Shown here: positions 16,785-24,568 of the stretch, one piece after another
Position numbering within the stretch: the first letter of the stretch is position 1
Layout: every line of letters starts with the position of its first letter
Assembly (NCBI RefSeq): GCF_000515215.1
Contig: NZ_KI911557.1
Span: forward strand, 372,001 to 436,000
Direction of reading: 5' to 3'
Origin: Methylomonas sp. 11b
Lineage (GTDB): Bacteria > Pseudomonadota > Gammaproteobacteria > Methylococcales > Methylomonadaceae
DNA length: 64,000 nt
Made by a program: the position numbers and the translations under genes
The notes under the pieces: model-generated
What the model saw: the letters and a program-made list of their open reading frames with translations, nothing else
What the model was told of the DNA's origin: nothing
Databases searched by the model: none

Positions 16785-17019
16785 GGCTATTCACTCTGAA
16801 AATACTGTCAAAAAATTAAAGGCTCGCCTCAAAGAACGATATGACTTACTCATTACGGCAATGGATGGGCGCACTATTAATCCCGATGAGGCGTTTCGAA
16901 CGGCTCTTCCTGAAACTCATCGCGTCGTCGCGCCAGATGATGTACGCATTGCTGTAGATGATTTCTCAACCATACTTAAGGAAATTAAGGCGACCCTTGG
17001 TAAAGAGCGCAAAAAGTAG
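16783..17019 (+). CDS. Small basic protein, unknown function
   Basis: A 78-residue protein starting MAIHSENTVKKLKARLKERY, with a helical basic first half and a basic tail. The frame is open further upstream (a GTG start at 16561), but that extension reads as the antisense of the facing gene and looks non-coding. It lies between the repressor unit and the gpG paralogue, and no family is recognised. Confidence 0.45.
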   Translation: MAIHSENTVKKLKARLKERYDLLITAMDGRTINPDEAFRTALPETHRVVAPDDVRIAVDDFSTILKEIKATLGKERKK

Positions 17020-17036
17020 AACAAATGCCTAATTGT

Positions 17037-17564
17037 TCACCTTGCCCTCGCGCGCTGCAAAATCCTGGTTAAATGATCGGCCGTGACGTTCTCGACCAAT
17101 TGCTTGTCAGAATCAGGAAAGCCAATCAACTCCCGCTTTGGCAGGCCTGGATGATGGACGCGCTTGGTTACAATGCCGGCAAAGGCCAATACCTTCGCAT
17201 GCTTTGGCACGATGTCATAAGGATTGGTACCAAACTGATGAAAGCCTGCCAGCTTGGCATCTCGCGCACCATCAAACCATAAGCGAAGCTCATCGTTATT
17301 AGTTTGATAGAGCAGGCTCATAAGCATCCGTCCAGTTTTTTTCAGCGGTCCGCCTTTGCGATTCCCCTCTGCCAATGTCAAATCGGACAGCTGTTTCCAC
17401 TCCTTGCCTTCCGGATCGACGCCTTTTTCATGGCGTTTCCGATTAACCCGCAATAAAGATTCGCCGATGCTGTTCAACATCGCTTCGGGTTGATCTATTT
17501 CCTGCCTGGCAGCACGTAAGATATAGGTCAAATGACTGGTATCGAATTCAAGATCGAACTGCAT
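17037..17564 (-). CDS. Virion morphogenesis protein (gpG-like), second copy
   Basis: A 175-residue paralogue of the rightward gpG gene at 28016. Shared blocks include SIGESLLRVNR, GVDPEGK, GGPL, FDGARDAKLAGFH and HPGLPKRELIGFPDSDK. Mu gpG helps head and tail completion. This copy is far from the structural operon, faces the repressor and has its own GGAGG site. It could be a silenced or alternative version, or one with a regulatory or exclusion role. Confidence 0.85.
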   Translation of the reverse strand: MQFDLEFDTSHLTYILRAARQEIDQPEAMLNSIGESLLRVNRKRHEKGVDPEGKEWKQLSDLTLAEGNRKGGPLKKTGRMLMSLLYQTNNDELRLWFDGARDAKLAGFHQFGTNPYDIVPKHAKVLAFAGIVTKRVHHPGLPKRELIGFPDSDKQLVENVTADHLTRILQRARAR

Positions 17565-17576
17565 AGATTCCTCCAG

Positions 17577-17600
17577 AAAAAAAGGGGCTCAAAGGCCCTC
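17577..17600 (-). terminator. Possible intrinsic terminator upstream of the gpG copy
   Basis: On the minus strand AGGGC pairs with GCCC(C)T across a short loop, followed by seven T (17583-17577). The stem is short. It would end the leftward small-membrane-protein transcript before the gpG-like gene. Confidence 0.4.
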
Positions 17601-17650
17601 TGAGGTTGGGCGCTCAATGGCGCGCTATATGAGGCTCTAGGCCTTCGTTT

Positions 17651-17851
17651 TTAAGCCGTTTGCGCGTTCCATTCCGAGATAGGCACTCTGAATAAACCTA
17701 TGAAACGAGACCAATCACTTGCTAATGAATCTGGTTCTCCATCTGGTTTTTGGCGATGCTTCATGTAATACACTACGCCGTTACTAACAAAATCAACGGT
17801 GAGTGTTATACCTTGTTTCGACACTTGTGCGCCTGGTATCAGGGTATTCAA
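17651..17851 (-). CDS. Small phage protein, unknown function
   Basis: A 66-residue protein with a strand-rich first half (GAQVSKQGITLTVDFVSNGVVYYM) resembling small beta-barrel domains. It lies in the leftward cluster, and GGAGG precedes the ATG. I recognise no family. Confidence 0.5.
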   Translation of the reverse strand: MNTLIPGAQVSKQGITLTVDFVSNGVVYYMKHRQKPDGEPDSLASDWSRFIGLFRVPISEWNAQTA

Positions 17852-17881
17852 AACTAACCTCCAGTAGATATAGAATCTTCT

Positions 17882-18208
17882 TTATTTTTCAGAAACTTTT
17901 ACGCTAGGCACAGAGCTAGTATATCTGCGCATGTTTTTTTTAAGCCTTCTGATGACCCTCTCTTTATTTTCCTCGTAAAAAGAATGGCTTAAATTAATTG
18001 GCACATCATTCTCTACAAGACAACATTTAAATTCTCTTATTGCGGCCAATATTGCCAAAATCAGTGTGGCTACCATAACTAAAGGAATATCAAAGAAGGC
18101 CAAATATAAAACCCAAAGAAAATAATTACGTGATGCAAACCAAATCAATAATTTGTATGAAAGCACTATCAGAGCCAGCGACATTCTTTTATGTAATTGT
18201 TTAAACAT
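17882..18208 (-). CDS. Two-helix membrane protein, unknown function
   Basis: A 108-residue protein with two hydrophobic stretches (about 8-24 and 30-57) and a basic C-terminal tail. Base composition is more AT-rich than its neighbours, suggesting a separate origin. A holin or superinfection role is possible, but nothing specific is seen. Confidence 0.5.
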   Translation of the reverse strand: MFKQLHKRMSLALIVLSYKLLIWFASRNYFLWVLYLAFFDIPLVMVATLILAILAAIREFKCCLVENDVPINLSHSFYEENKERVIRRLKKNMRRYTSSVPSVKVSEK

Positions 18209-18267
18209 TAAAATTCTCGAAATAAAGTCAAGTGCGTGGGCACGGTTTTGGGTGCCCGCTACTTAGC

Positions 18268-18435
18268 TTAATCCTTAACCCCCACACCCAACCCGCCCGC
18301 CACGGCGGATGCTACCGACAGCAGTTGGTTGACGTCATGAGTGCCCCAGCTGTAATAAATGCCAATGATGCCGGCGATTAGCCAGACAACGCCGCGTTTG
18401 GTGGAGTTTTGACTCCAGTCTATGCCTAGTTTCAT
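18268..18435 (-). CDS. Small membrane protein, holin-like
   Basis: A 55-residue protein with one clear membrane segment (about 16-31, GVVWLIAGIIGIYYSW) and a glycine/valine-rich second hydrophobic region (about 38-53). The size and two-segment layout would suit a small holin. It has a GGAGCAC site upstream. Confidence 0.5.
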   Translation of the reverse strand: MKLGIDWSQNSTKRGVVWLIAGIIGIYYSWGTHDVNQLLSVASAVAGGLGVGVKD

Positions 18436-18474
18436 TGTGTGCTCCTTGGTAAGTTCTAAAATGTAACGCGCTGG

Positions 18475-18606
18475 TTAACTGGGGGAAACTTGCCGGCCAC
18501 ACCACAGGCGAGCGACCAGCGCCGGGCGGTCGACTATCAAGCAGATCAACAACGCCACTATGCATGCCGATCCGGTAAATAACGGTCTATCAAAAAAGGC
18601 TTTCAT
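18475..18606 (-). CDS. Tiny membrane protein
   Basis: A 43-residue protein with one membrane segment (about 10-27, FTGSACIVALLICLIV). It overlaps the upstream 58-residue gene by ATGA, with AAGGAG before its start. It may be a spanin- or holin-type component; no family is assigned. Confidence 0.5.
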   Translation of the reverse strand: MKAFFDRPLFTGSACIVALLICLIVDRPALVARLWCGRQVSPS

Positions 18607-18779
18607 CGATACTCCTTAGGTGGTGGGTTATCGCCCTTGGGCAGCCGCAGCATGTTGCGCCAGACCCGGTTAAAGACGCGCGGATCTGCGGTGACATCCT
18701 GCCAACGCGTGCCGCCCCGGCTTTCGTAATGCGCTTTGATGCGCTGGTAGTTGCTGTCGACACGGGCTTGCCAGGTCAT
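18603..18779 (-). CDS. Small soluble basic protein, unknown function
   Basis: A 58-residue protein starting MTWQARVDSNYQRIKAHYES with no membrane segment and a proline-rich C-terminus. It overlaps its neighbours on both sides by ATGA. Proteins like this lie in the lysis region of several Mu-like phages; the role is unknown. Confidence 0.5.
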   Translation of the reverse strand: MTWQARVDSNYQRIKAHYESRGGTRWQDVTADPRVFNRVWRNMLRLPKGDNPPPKEYR

Positions 18780-18907
18780 TTAGTGACCGTGACAAAAACA
18801 GCCCAGAACACGCCGGTTACAACCCCAAAAAAGAAGGATGCCAGGGGACTTCCGGTATTAATTGTCAGCCCGCCAAAAATAAGCCATGCTGCTACAAACT
18901 CAATCAT
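18776..18907 (-). CDS. Tiny two-segment membrane protein
   Basis: A 43-residue, almost entirely hydrophobic protein with two short membrane segments (about 3-15 and 22-40), linked by overlapping stop and start codons to both neighbours. A holin-type role is possible from size and context only. Confidence 0.5.
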   Translation of the reverse strand: MIEFVAAWLIFGGLTINTGSPLASFFFGVVTGVFWAVFVTVTK

Positions 18908-19074
18908 GGCTTTGGCTCCACCTTCACGCATTCGAATATTTCGCTGCCAACGTAAAATTTGCCCAGCAATTTACATTCTGTAGCAACCTCGTGATGGGCC
19001 AAACCCCACATACTCCAGCCGAACAGCCATACCAGAAAATTCTTTAGCGCCAACCTTAAAAACTGGCTTTTCAT
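18904..19074 (-). CDS. Small membrane-anchored protein with two cysteines
   Basis: A 56-residue protein starting MKSQFLRLALKNFLVWLFGW. The N-terminal anchor (about 8-26) is followed by a polar part with two cysteines. It might be exported and function in lysis. A longer reading of the same frame upstream looks like the antisense of neighbouring genes, so the ATG at 19074 is preferred; it overlaps the upstream stop. Confidence 0.5.
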   Translation of the reverse strand: MKSQFLRLALKNFLVWLFGWSMWGLAHHEVATECKLLGKFYVGSEIFECVKVEPKP

Positions 19075-19241
19075 CTTGCGGCCCCCAGCGACGCCAGTCG
19101 CTCCCAAAAGCGCTGAACGGTGTAGTCCCAGCCCCAAATAGCCACTTCCAGCAACATATAGACATATCCCCACATCACGCATAGGCTCAGCAGCACAAAA
19201 ACCAAGCCCACTAGCGGCGGCGGCTCTTGGCCGCTGCTCAT
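19071..19241 (-). CDS. Tiny membrane protein
   Basis: A 56-residue protein starting MSSGQEPPPLVGLVFVLLSL with one membrane segment (about 10-31). It is coupled to the DUF2786 gene upstream and the next gene downstream by ATGA overlaps. The function is unknown. Confidence 0.5.
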   Translation of the reverse strand: MSSGQEPPPLVGLVFVLLSLCVMWGYVYMLLEVAIWGWDYTVQRFWERLASLGAAR

Positions 19242-19936
19242 TGCTGCACCCCCAACAACACCCCACGCTTACCCTGCACCGGTTTATGCAGCGATACATC
19301 ATTGGCCGCTTGATAGCCGCCGGCTTGGGCTTGCCAGTCGTTGTTCTGCCTGGGCTTGGCCGGGGCGCGGCGGTCGTCTTCCAGTCTTTCGCCGTATTGC
19401 CGGCCTTTGTAGGCCTCGATAGCGGCCTTTTCCTGTTCGTTGCCGGCAAAGGCGTTGACCTGGCGAGCGATGCGGCTGACCCAGGCCTGGCAGAACAAAT
19501 CGGCCTTGCGGATGCGGTTGGCGCGTTTGTAGCGTTTGAGCGTGGCGCTGTAAGCGGCGCGGTCTTTGCCGATCTGCCGCCGCAATACCTCGTAGGTATA
19601 CGCTGCCAGCTCGGGCTTTAAACCCAAGCCAAAGAATTTGACGGCGGTGTTGATATTGACGAAGCCCAGCTCGCAGACGGTGCCGCAACCGAACGCTTCA
19701 GCAATGATCACGGACAGGCGGCCCAGGTATATGGGCATTTTGTACGGCGCGCCGGTATCGATAGCCTCTTCATGCACCTCGGCGGCTGCCACATCACCGC
19801 TGGTGAGGTTGTATTTCTTCATCAACGCGTCGGCCTGGCGGCGAGCGGCTTCGGCTTCCGCGGGGTTGTCGCTGGCGGCAAGGGCCAAGCACTTGCTGAT
19901 TTTGGCGGCGATCTTTTTAAGTTCGTCGGGGCTCAT
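19238..19936 (-). CDS. DUF2786-domain protein
   Basis: A 232-residue protein. The N-terminal 45 residues match the DUF2786 pattern (KIAAKISKCLALAASDNPAEAEAA then LMKKYNL), followed by a domain often found with it (about 75-190) and a polar C-terminal tail. Such proteins are common in phages; the role is unproved. It heads the run of small membrane proteins and overlaps the 88-residue gene upstream. Confidence 0.72.
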   Translation of the reverse strand: MSPDELKKIAAKISKCLALAASDNPAEAEAARRQADALMKKYNLTSGDVAAAEVHEEAIDTGAPYKMPIYLGRLSVIIAEAFGCGTVCELGFVNINTAVKFFGLGLKPELAAYTYEVLRRQIGKDRAAYSATLKRYKRANRIRKADLFCQAWVSRIARQVNAFAGNEQEKAAIEAYKGRQYGERLEDDRRAPAKPRQNNDWQAQAGGYQAANDVSLHKPVQGKRGVLLGVQQ

Positions 19937-20199
19937 GTCGATTGACCGTCGCTAAAGTGCTTGGCTAGGCTTTCTTTTATTTCCCCAACGACCGCCATCG
20001 CTTTTTGTTCGTCGATACTGGCGAATGCGGCTTCGGCTTTCTCCCAGGCATCGTCGGTGTCATCTTTGAAGATCAACGCCGAGGAGCAGATACCCAGACC
20101 GGCGGGTTTGAAATAGAACCGCACCTCCGGCCCTTCGTCGCCTTCATCCAGCTTCACTAACACTTGGTGGTCATCGGGTCCGTAGAGTTTTGCAAACAT
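19933..20199 (-). CDS. Small acidic phage protein, unknown function
   Basis: An 88-residue acidic protein starting MFAKLYGPDDHQVLVKLDEG, with strands followed by a C-terminal helix. It lies three bases after the membrane protein gene upstream and overlaps the DUF2786 gene downstream. Confidence 0.55.
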   Translation of the reverse strand: MFAKLYGPDDHQVLVKLDEGDEGPEVRFYFKPAGLGICSSALIFKDDTDDAWEKAEAAFASIDEQKAMAVVGEIKESLAKHFSDGQST

Positions 20200-20202
20200 G
20201 GC

Positions 20203-20844
20203 TTACCCCGGCTTGTGATCTTTAAAGCGGGTGGTCACAGTAAATTTGCAGCGCCCGTCTATCTCGCCGAACAAAGACCAACCCCAGAACAGATTCAAGT
20301 AGCGCTTGCCCCAGGGGATGTAGGCTCTCACCAGCCAATAGCCGTCCGGGCGCACCCATAGCCAATGCTCGTTCTGTATCGCCAGGTTGAACAGCTCGAA
20401 TACCGTGTCATTGCGGCAACCTAAGATGTGATAGTTAAACCAGTTAAAGCCGTTGCGGCGTATCCAGGCGATGCGGTTTTCGTCGCTCAATGGGTCCGAT
20501 CCGGCCGCTATGTGCTTCGTCTGCCAGTCTTTATCTCCAGATAGCGGGTTATCCGGCGTCATGAACCAGCACAACCAAGGTTGCAGGTCCAATTTGTTCT
20601 CGGTGCTGAACCATTTCACGGCTACCCAGGCCAGCCAGGGCCTAACCATTACCACTAAAAACACGTGTATCGGCAGATAGATCAGCCATTGGATGATGCG
20701 CAACGGTATCCATAGATTAATCAAATACCGCGTTCGGCAAAATTGCCACAGCCTGCCGACCACGGGTAATACCTTGAATACCGCCAGCAGGAATAGCCCC
20801 GCCGCCCGAGTGATTAAATACGCTAGTGCCTTTTTCATGAGCAT
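20203..20844 (-). CDS. Phage membrane protein, first gene of leftward lysis-region unit
   Basis: A 213-residue protein. The N-terminal third has two or three hydrophobic segments (about 8-32 and 45-75). The C-terminal two thirds are soluble and Trp-rich (NGFNWFNYHILGCRND then IPWGKRYLNLFWGWSLFG). Proteins of this layout occur in Mu-like phages without known function. It lies 59 bp downstream of the shared palindrome at 20903-20918, read leftward. Confidence 0.6.
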   Translation of the reverse strand: MLMKKALAYLITRAAGLFLLAVFKVLPVVGRLWQFCRTRYLINLWIPLRIIQWLIYLPIHVFLVVMVRPWLAWVAVKWFSTENKLDLQPWLCWFMTPDNPLSGDKDWQTKHIAAGSDPLSDENRIAWIRRNGFNWFNYHILGCRNDTVFELFNLAIQNEHWLWVRPDGYWLVRAYIPWGKRYLNLFWGWSLFGEIDGRCKFTVTTRFKDHKPG

Positions 20845-20871
20845 GTCCTATCGGGTTGTGTGTGGCGTCGC

Positions 20872-20949
20872 ACTCTACGCCTGGCACCCCAAACCGGCAG
20901 CGCTGGAAACGTTTCCAGCCTAAGCAAGCCTCGCGCGCGCGCGTAAGCT
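20872..20949. promoter_or_regulatory. Late promoter element 3, probably divergent
   Basis: The perfect 16-bp palindrome CTGGAAACGTTTCCAG (20903-20918) stands between the leftward lysis-region unit and the rightward terminase unit. A -10-like hexamer begins 33.5 bp from its centre on each side: TAGAGT leftward (20877-20872) and TAAGCT rightward (20944-20949, a weak match). In the rightward direction the palindrome is followed by CCT, as at the other copies. Confidence 0.62.
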
Positions 20950-21020
20950 CCAACCTGCAAACACTTTACTGCCCGTTATGGAGATGGCGCTATGCAGCAA
21001 ACTACTAACCAGGAGGCCAC

Positions 21021-21356
21021 ATGACTCGAAAACAGATTTTCTTTTTAGCCGAGCGCATTAAGCGCGGCTACCGGGCGATACGAGCCGCAGCGACTATTCA
21101 CTCCGCATTGACTATCGAGCATTCGGCATTGGCAAGGTCATTTATCAGCGAAACCGCGATAACGCATCGCTTTGACGAGGCCGTCAATCAAAAGTTGGAA
21201 GACATGTACCGTGAAAATCAATGTGCGGTTCGCGAGTTTTGGTTAATGCACGACTCCGTAGTGGATCTGCATGAACAGCTGTTGGATGCAATGAATAGCG
21301 GCATATCCCACCGTGAATTCCTGAGCATTGTGCGTTGGATTGAGGAGGCCGCATGA
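21021..21356 (+). CDS. First gene of rightward late unit, unknown function
   Basis: A 111-residue, mainly helical protein starting MTRKQIFFLAERIKRGYRAI, with a strong AGGAGG site. It overlaps the next gene by ATGA. I recognise no family. The position before the terminase genes suggests a small packaging or lysis accessory protein. Confidence 0.6.
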   Translation: MTRKQIFFLAERIKRGYRAIRAAATIHSALTIEHSALARSFISETAITHRFDEAVNQKLEDMYRENQCAVREFWLMHDSVVDLHEQLLDAMNSGISHREFLSIVRWIEEAA

Positions 21357-21682
21357 GTGATCCAAACGATACCGCCGTCGCCCAAGCACTCGGGCAGTTG
21401 ACCGGCGAGCTGCGGGTGATGCATCAAAGCTTGATGGTGCAGATTGAAGTGATCCGCAAAGATTTGCACCGAATAGAAGATGCCTCCAAAGAGCAGATGA
21501 ACGCCATGGAGAGCCGACTAATGAAGCACATCGATACCATGGGCGGGCGCGTTGCCGCGCTGGAAGCGGAAGACAAACGCCAAGCCGTAGACATTGCCAA
21601 AAGCGGCGCGGTGGGTGGTGCGATCAGCGGCTTAATTACCGCTGCGGCGATTGAGTTAATCAAACGCCAGATTCACTGGTAA
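21353..21682 (+). CDS. Coiled-coil protein with C-terminal membrane segment
   Basis: A 109-residue protein: a coiled coil at about 15-75 and a hydrophobic Ala/Gly-rich segment at about 83-101 (SGAVGGAISGLITAAAIELI). This is the layout of small phage tail-anchored proteins placed before terminase genes; a holin-related role is possible. It is preceded by GAGG. Confidence 0.6.
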   Translation: MSDPNDTAVAQALGQLTGELRVMHQSLMVQIEVIRKDLHRIEDASKEQMNAMESRLMKHIDTMGGRVAALEAEDKRQAVDIAKSGAVGGAISGLITAAAIELIKRQIHW

Positions 21683-21694
21683 CCAGGGGAACCC

Positions 21695-22189
21695 ATGGCA
21701 CACACGCCGGAAACCCGAGCCAACGTCCGCCGCATGTACGTTGAAGGCATGGCGCTGACGGCTGCGGCTGCATGCGGCAATGTCAGCTACGACACGGCGC
21801 GCGAATGGAAACGGCTGGCAAAAGAACGCGGCGACGATTGGGACACGGCGCGGGCGGCGTACCGAATCAGCGAGCAAGGCATTGACGAGCTGAACAAAAA
21901 CATGATTGAGGATTTTGCCCGGCTGGTGTTGACCACAACCCGCGAGCTGGACAATTCGCCGATTCCGGCTCATGAAAAAGCCGGTGTGCTGTCGCAGCTG
22001 GCCGATGCTCACGCCAAGTTCGCCAAGGCGTTTAGTCGCATCAATCCGCAGTTTAGCGGCTTGTCGGTAGCGCTGGACACCTTGAAAACCGTGGTCGATT
22101 TGCTGCAAAAGCGCGATCCGCAAGCCTTGCGGGCCTTGCAGCCGCATATTGATGAGATTGGGGCGGTGTTGGGGAAAAGGTATGGTTGA
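21695..22189 (+). CDS. Small terminase subunit (Mu gp27-like, DUF1804)
   Basis: A 164-residue protein of the DUF1804 type: the N-terminal HTH begins ANVRRMYVEGMALTAAAAC, and the C-terminus has LSVALDTLKTVVDLLQKRDP. It recognises phage DNA ends and recruits the large subunit. The place just before the large terminase gene fits. AGGGGA precedes the start. Confidence 0.85.
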   Translation: MAHTPETRANVRRMYVEGMALTAAAACGNVSYDTAREWKRLAKERGDDWDTARAAYRISEQGIDELNKNMIEDFARLVLTTTRELDNSPIPAHEKAGVLSQLADAHAKFAKAFSRINPQFSGLSVALDTLKTVVDLLQKRDPQALRALQPHIDEIGAVLGKRYG

Positions 22190-22454
22190 AAAACAACCAC
22201 TGACATTGCGAGAGGCTATGTGCTATGCCGGCGAAATGGCACGTAAATCACCGAAACCGCATTGCTATAAATGGTCCGGAATATGGCTGAGGCTATCTGC
22301 GAAAGAGAGCAAAAGCCCAAATGATCTGTTGCGTCAATCACGGAACCAAATAGCGCTATATCACGACATGCTAGCCAGAGCAGATCATTACCTATCGATT
22401 AAACGTCCGATAGGTATATCGGATTGGCAATGGAGTGGACTGCGTCATGTCTGA
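22182..22454 (+). CDS. Small protein between terminase genes, unknown function
   Basis: A 90-residue basic protein from the ATG at 22182, inside the end of the small terminase gene; the upstream in-frame start lies deeper in that gene. It overlaps the start of the large terminase. No domain is recognised. Confidence 0.5.
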   Translation: MVEKQPLTLREAMCYAGEMARKSPKPHCYKWSGIWLRLSAKESKSPNDLLRQSRNQIALYHDMLARADHYLSIKRPIGISDWQWSGLRHV

Positions 22455-24195
22455 ATCCCTCGACATCCAAGAAGTCCGCAACTGGCGCGAGTTCGAGAAA
22501 GAGCTGGCGGTGCTCGGCGAGCAAATCCGCCAGCAGATCGAGCTGGAGGTAGAGGCCTTTGCCACCGATCCTGAGGCGACGAAGGAACGCCGTGAACGCT
22601 GTCTATTCGATTATCAATTTTTCTGCCAGACGTATTTTCCGCATTACGTGCCAACCGCGTTTTTCAGCGATTTCCATCGGTTTATTTTCAAACGCTTGCC
22701 GGCATGTATCGATAGTGATCGAGATGCCCGCGAAGTTCACGAAGCGCCGCGCGGCGAGGCAAAATCGACGTATGAAACGCAGCTGGGTCTGTTGTGGTGT
22801 ATCTGCCGGGCCGTATTGATCGATGAAAAAGGTGGCGCGAAGGCGCTGGGGCTTCCGGCCAAGGCCAGAAAGCACATGGCAGGCATCCTGATGAACACTG
22901 AAGAACAGTCGGCGGAGATGCTGGAAAGTATCAAAGCAGAGCTGGACACCAATCCACGCCTTCTAATGGATTTTCCGGAAGCCACAGGCCGAGGCCGGGT
23001 GTGGCAGGCGACGACGGCGATAACGACCAACAATATCAAGATTCGCATCGGCGGTACCGGCAAGAAAATCCGGGGTATGAAGCACGGCCCGCATCGGCCT
23101 GACATCATGTTTCTTGACGACTTGGAAAACGACGAGAACGTTAAAGTCAAAGCCCAGCGCGACAAGGTTGAAGACATCGTGCTGAAAGCGGTTATCGGCC
23201 TGGCCGGACCGGGCGGCGGCATGGACGTTTTTTACGTGGGTACGTCTCTACATTACGACGCGGCAATTAACCGCGTTAGCCGCAAACCCGGCTGGCGGCG
23301 GCAAATATTCCGGTCAATCGTCAATTGGCCGGACCGCATGGACTTATGGGATCAGTGGGAAGCGCTTTACACCCGCAGCGGTGAAGATGAGGAAAAGGAG
23401 CAGTTCGAAGCTGAGGCGTTAGCATTTTACGAAGCCAACAAAGCGGAAATGGATGCCGGCGCAGTGGTCAGCTGGCCGGATGTGCGGCCTCTGTATCGCT
23501 TGATGTGTATGCGGGCGACCGATCACGACGCCTTTAGCCAGGAGCAGCAAAACGAGGCTGGCAACGATGAAAACGCACCGTTCAAAAATATTCAGTTTTG
23601 GGTTAACCGATTGGCGGACTGGATATTTTTTGGAGCGATTGACCCATCGTTGGGTAAGAAAGGCACACCAAAAGGTGACCCGTCGGCGATTCTGGTCGGC
23701 GGCTTGGATCGTAAAACGATGATTCTGGATGTGGTGGAAGCGGACATCTGCAAGCGGGTTCCGGATTTAATCATTACCCGAGCGATTGACTATCAGATTG
23801 AGTATCAATGCGTGGCGTGGGCGGTAGAAACCGTGCAGTTTCAATTTTTTCTGCATACACAGTTAATAAAAGAGGCTGCGCGCCGTTCTGTTGCTTTTCC
23901 GGGCATTCCGGTGCAACCGGATACTGACAAAGCCCTGAGGATTATCAGTTTGCAGCCACATGTTAATAATGGCCTGATTCGGTTGCATAGGAATCAGTCA
24001 ACCATGACCGAGCAATTGAAATTCTGGCCGGAAGCCGACCACGACGACGGCCCGGACGCGCTGGAAATGCTGTGGCAGATCGCCAAACAGTTTGGCGGCG
24101 AATTTAAATACACATCAGCGGGCGGGGGGCGCGGAAAACGCCGATCTACCAGCCGCCGCAGTGCTGATTATGATGAGGATTGGGATGATGATTGA
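22447..24195 (+). CDS. Large terminase subunit (Mu gp28-like)
   Basis: A 582-residue protein from the ATG at 22447; the GTG at 22435 is less likely. The ATPase part has a Walker A-like APRGEAKST and Walker B IMFLDDLEND. The C-terminal RNase H-like nuclease starts at AIDPSLGKKGTPKGDPSAI with the metal-binding Asp. It drives headful packaging of replicated phage DNA with host flanks. The acidic tail is Asp-rich. Confidence 0.93.
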   Translation: MSESLDIQEVRNWREFEKELAVLGEQIRQQIELEVEAFATDPEATKERRERCLFDYQFFCQTYFPHYVPTAFFSDFHRFIFKRLPACIDSDRDAREVHEAPRGEAKSTYETQLGLLWCICRAVLIDEKGGAKALGLPAKARKHMAGILMNTEEQSAEMLESIKAELDTNPRLLMDFPEATGRGRVWQATTAITTNNIKIRIGGTGKKIRGMKHGPHRPDIMFLDDLENDENVKVKAQRDKVEDIVLKAVIGLAGPGGGMDVFYVGTSLHYDAAINRVSRKPGWRRQIFRSIVNWPDRMDLWDQWEALYTRSGEDEEKEQFEAEALAFYEANKAEMDAGAVVSWPDVRPLYRLMCMRATDHDAFSQEQQNEAGNDENAPFKNIQFWVNRLADWIFFGAIDPSLGKKGTPKGDPSAILVGGLDRKTMILDVVEADICKRVPDLIITRAIDYQIEYQCVAWAVETVQFQFFLHTQLIKEAARRSVAFPGIPVQPDTDKALRIISLQPHVNNGLIRLHRNQSTMTEQLKFWPEADHDDGPDALEMLWQIAKQFGGEFKYTSAGGGRGKRRSTSRRSADYDEDWDDD

Positions 24196-24568
24196 TACAG
24201 CGTTTGATCTAAGCGAGTTCACCGACGACGAGCAGCTCCAGATATTGAATCGGGTGAATGAAGAAAAAGCCGAAATTTTGAAGCAGCGTGAATTAGCCAA
24301 ATGGAGGCACACAGCGCATTTGAATAATGTCGCGTTGTTGCGGATCGCTGCGGATTATCTTGATTGGTTGTATATCAATGGGCGAGGCTCGACATTCTCG
24401 ACCTTTGTTGACGAGTTTGGTTATGACTCTAAATTAGCAAGCGCTGTTTTTAATCAGGTTGTAAAGCTATACGACCAAATGAACACGATGGTGTTTCCAA
24501 GTGATGCATTGTTAGGCGATGTTGATTACGCAAAGCCGTCTTATGCAATGGAGACCGACGATGATTAA
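24185..24568 (+). CDS. Phage protein between terminase and portal, unknown function
   Basis: A 127-residue acidic protein starting at the ATG at 24185 (or 24188), overlapping the end of the terminase gene; GAGG lies just upstream. It is helical and has no recognised domain. Its stop overlaps the portal gene start, so it is co-translated with the packaging genes. Confidence 0.6.
   Translation: MMIDTAFDLSEFTDDEQLQILNRVNEEKAEILKQRELAKWRHTAHLNNVALLRIAADYLDWLYINGRGSTFSTFVDEFGYDSKLASAVFNQVVKLYDQMNTMVFPSDALLGDVDYAKPSYAMETDDD

Noticed and set aside
18904..19449. Leftward 181-codon frame across the small membrane genes
   Set aside because: The first two thirds are antisense-like and overlap two better-supported genes; only the last 56 codons from 19074 look real.
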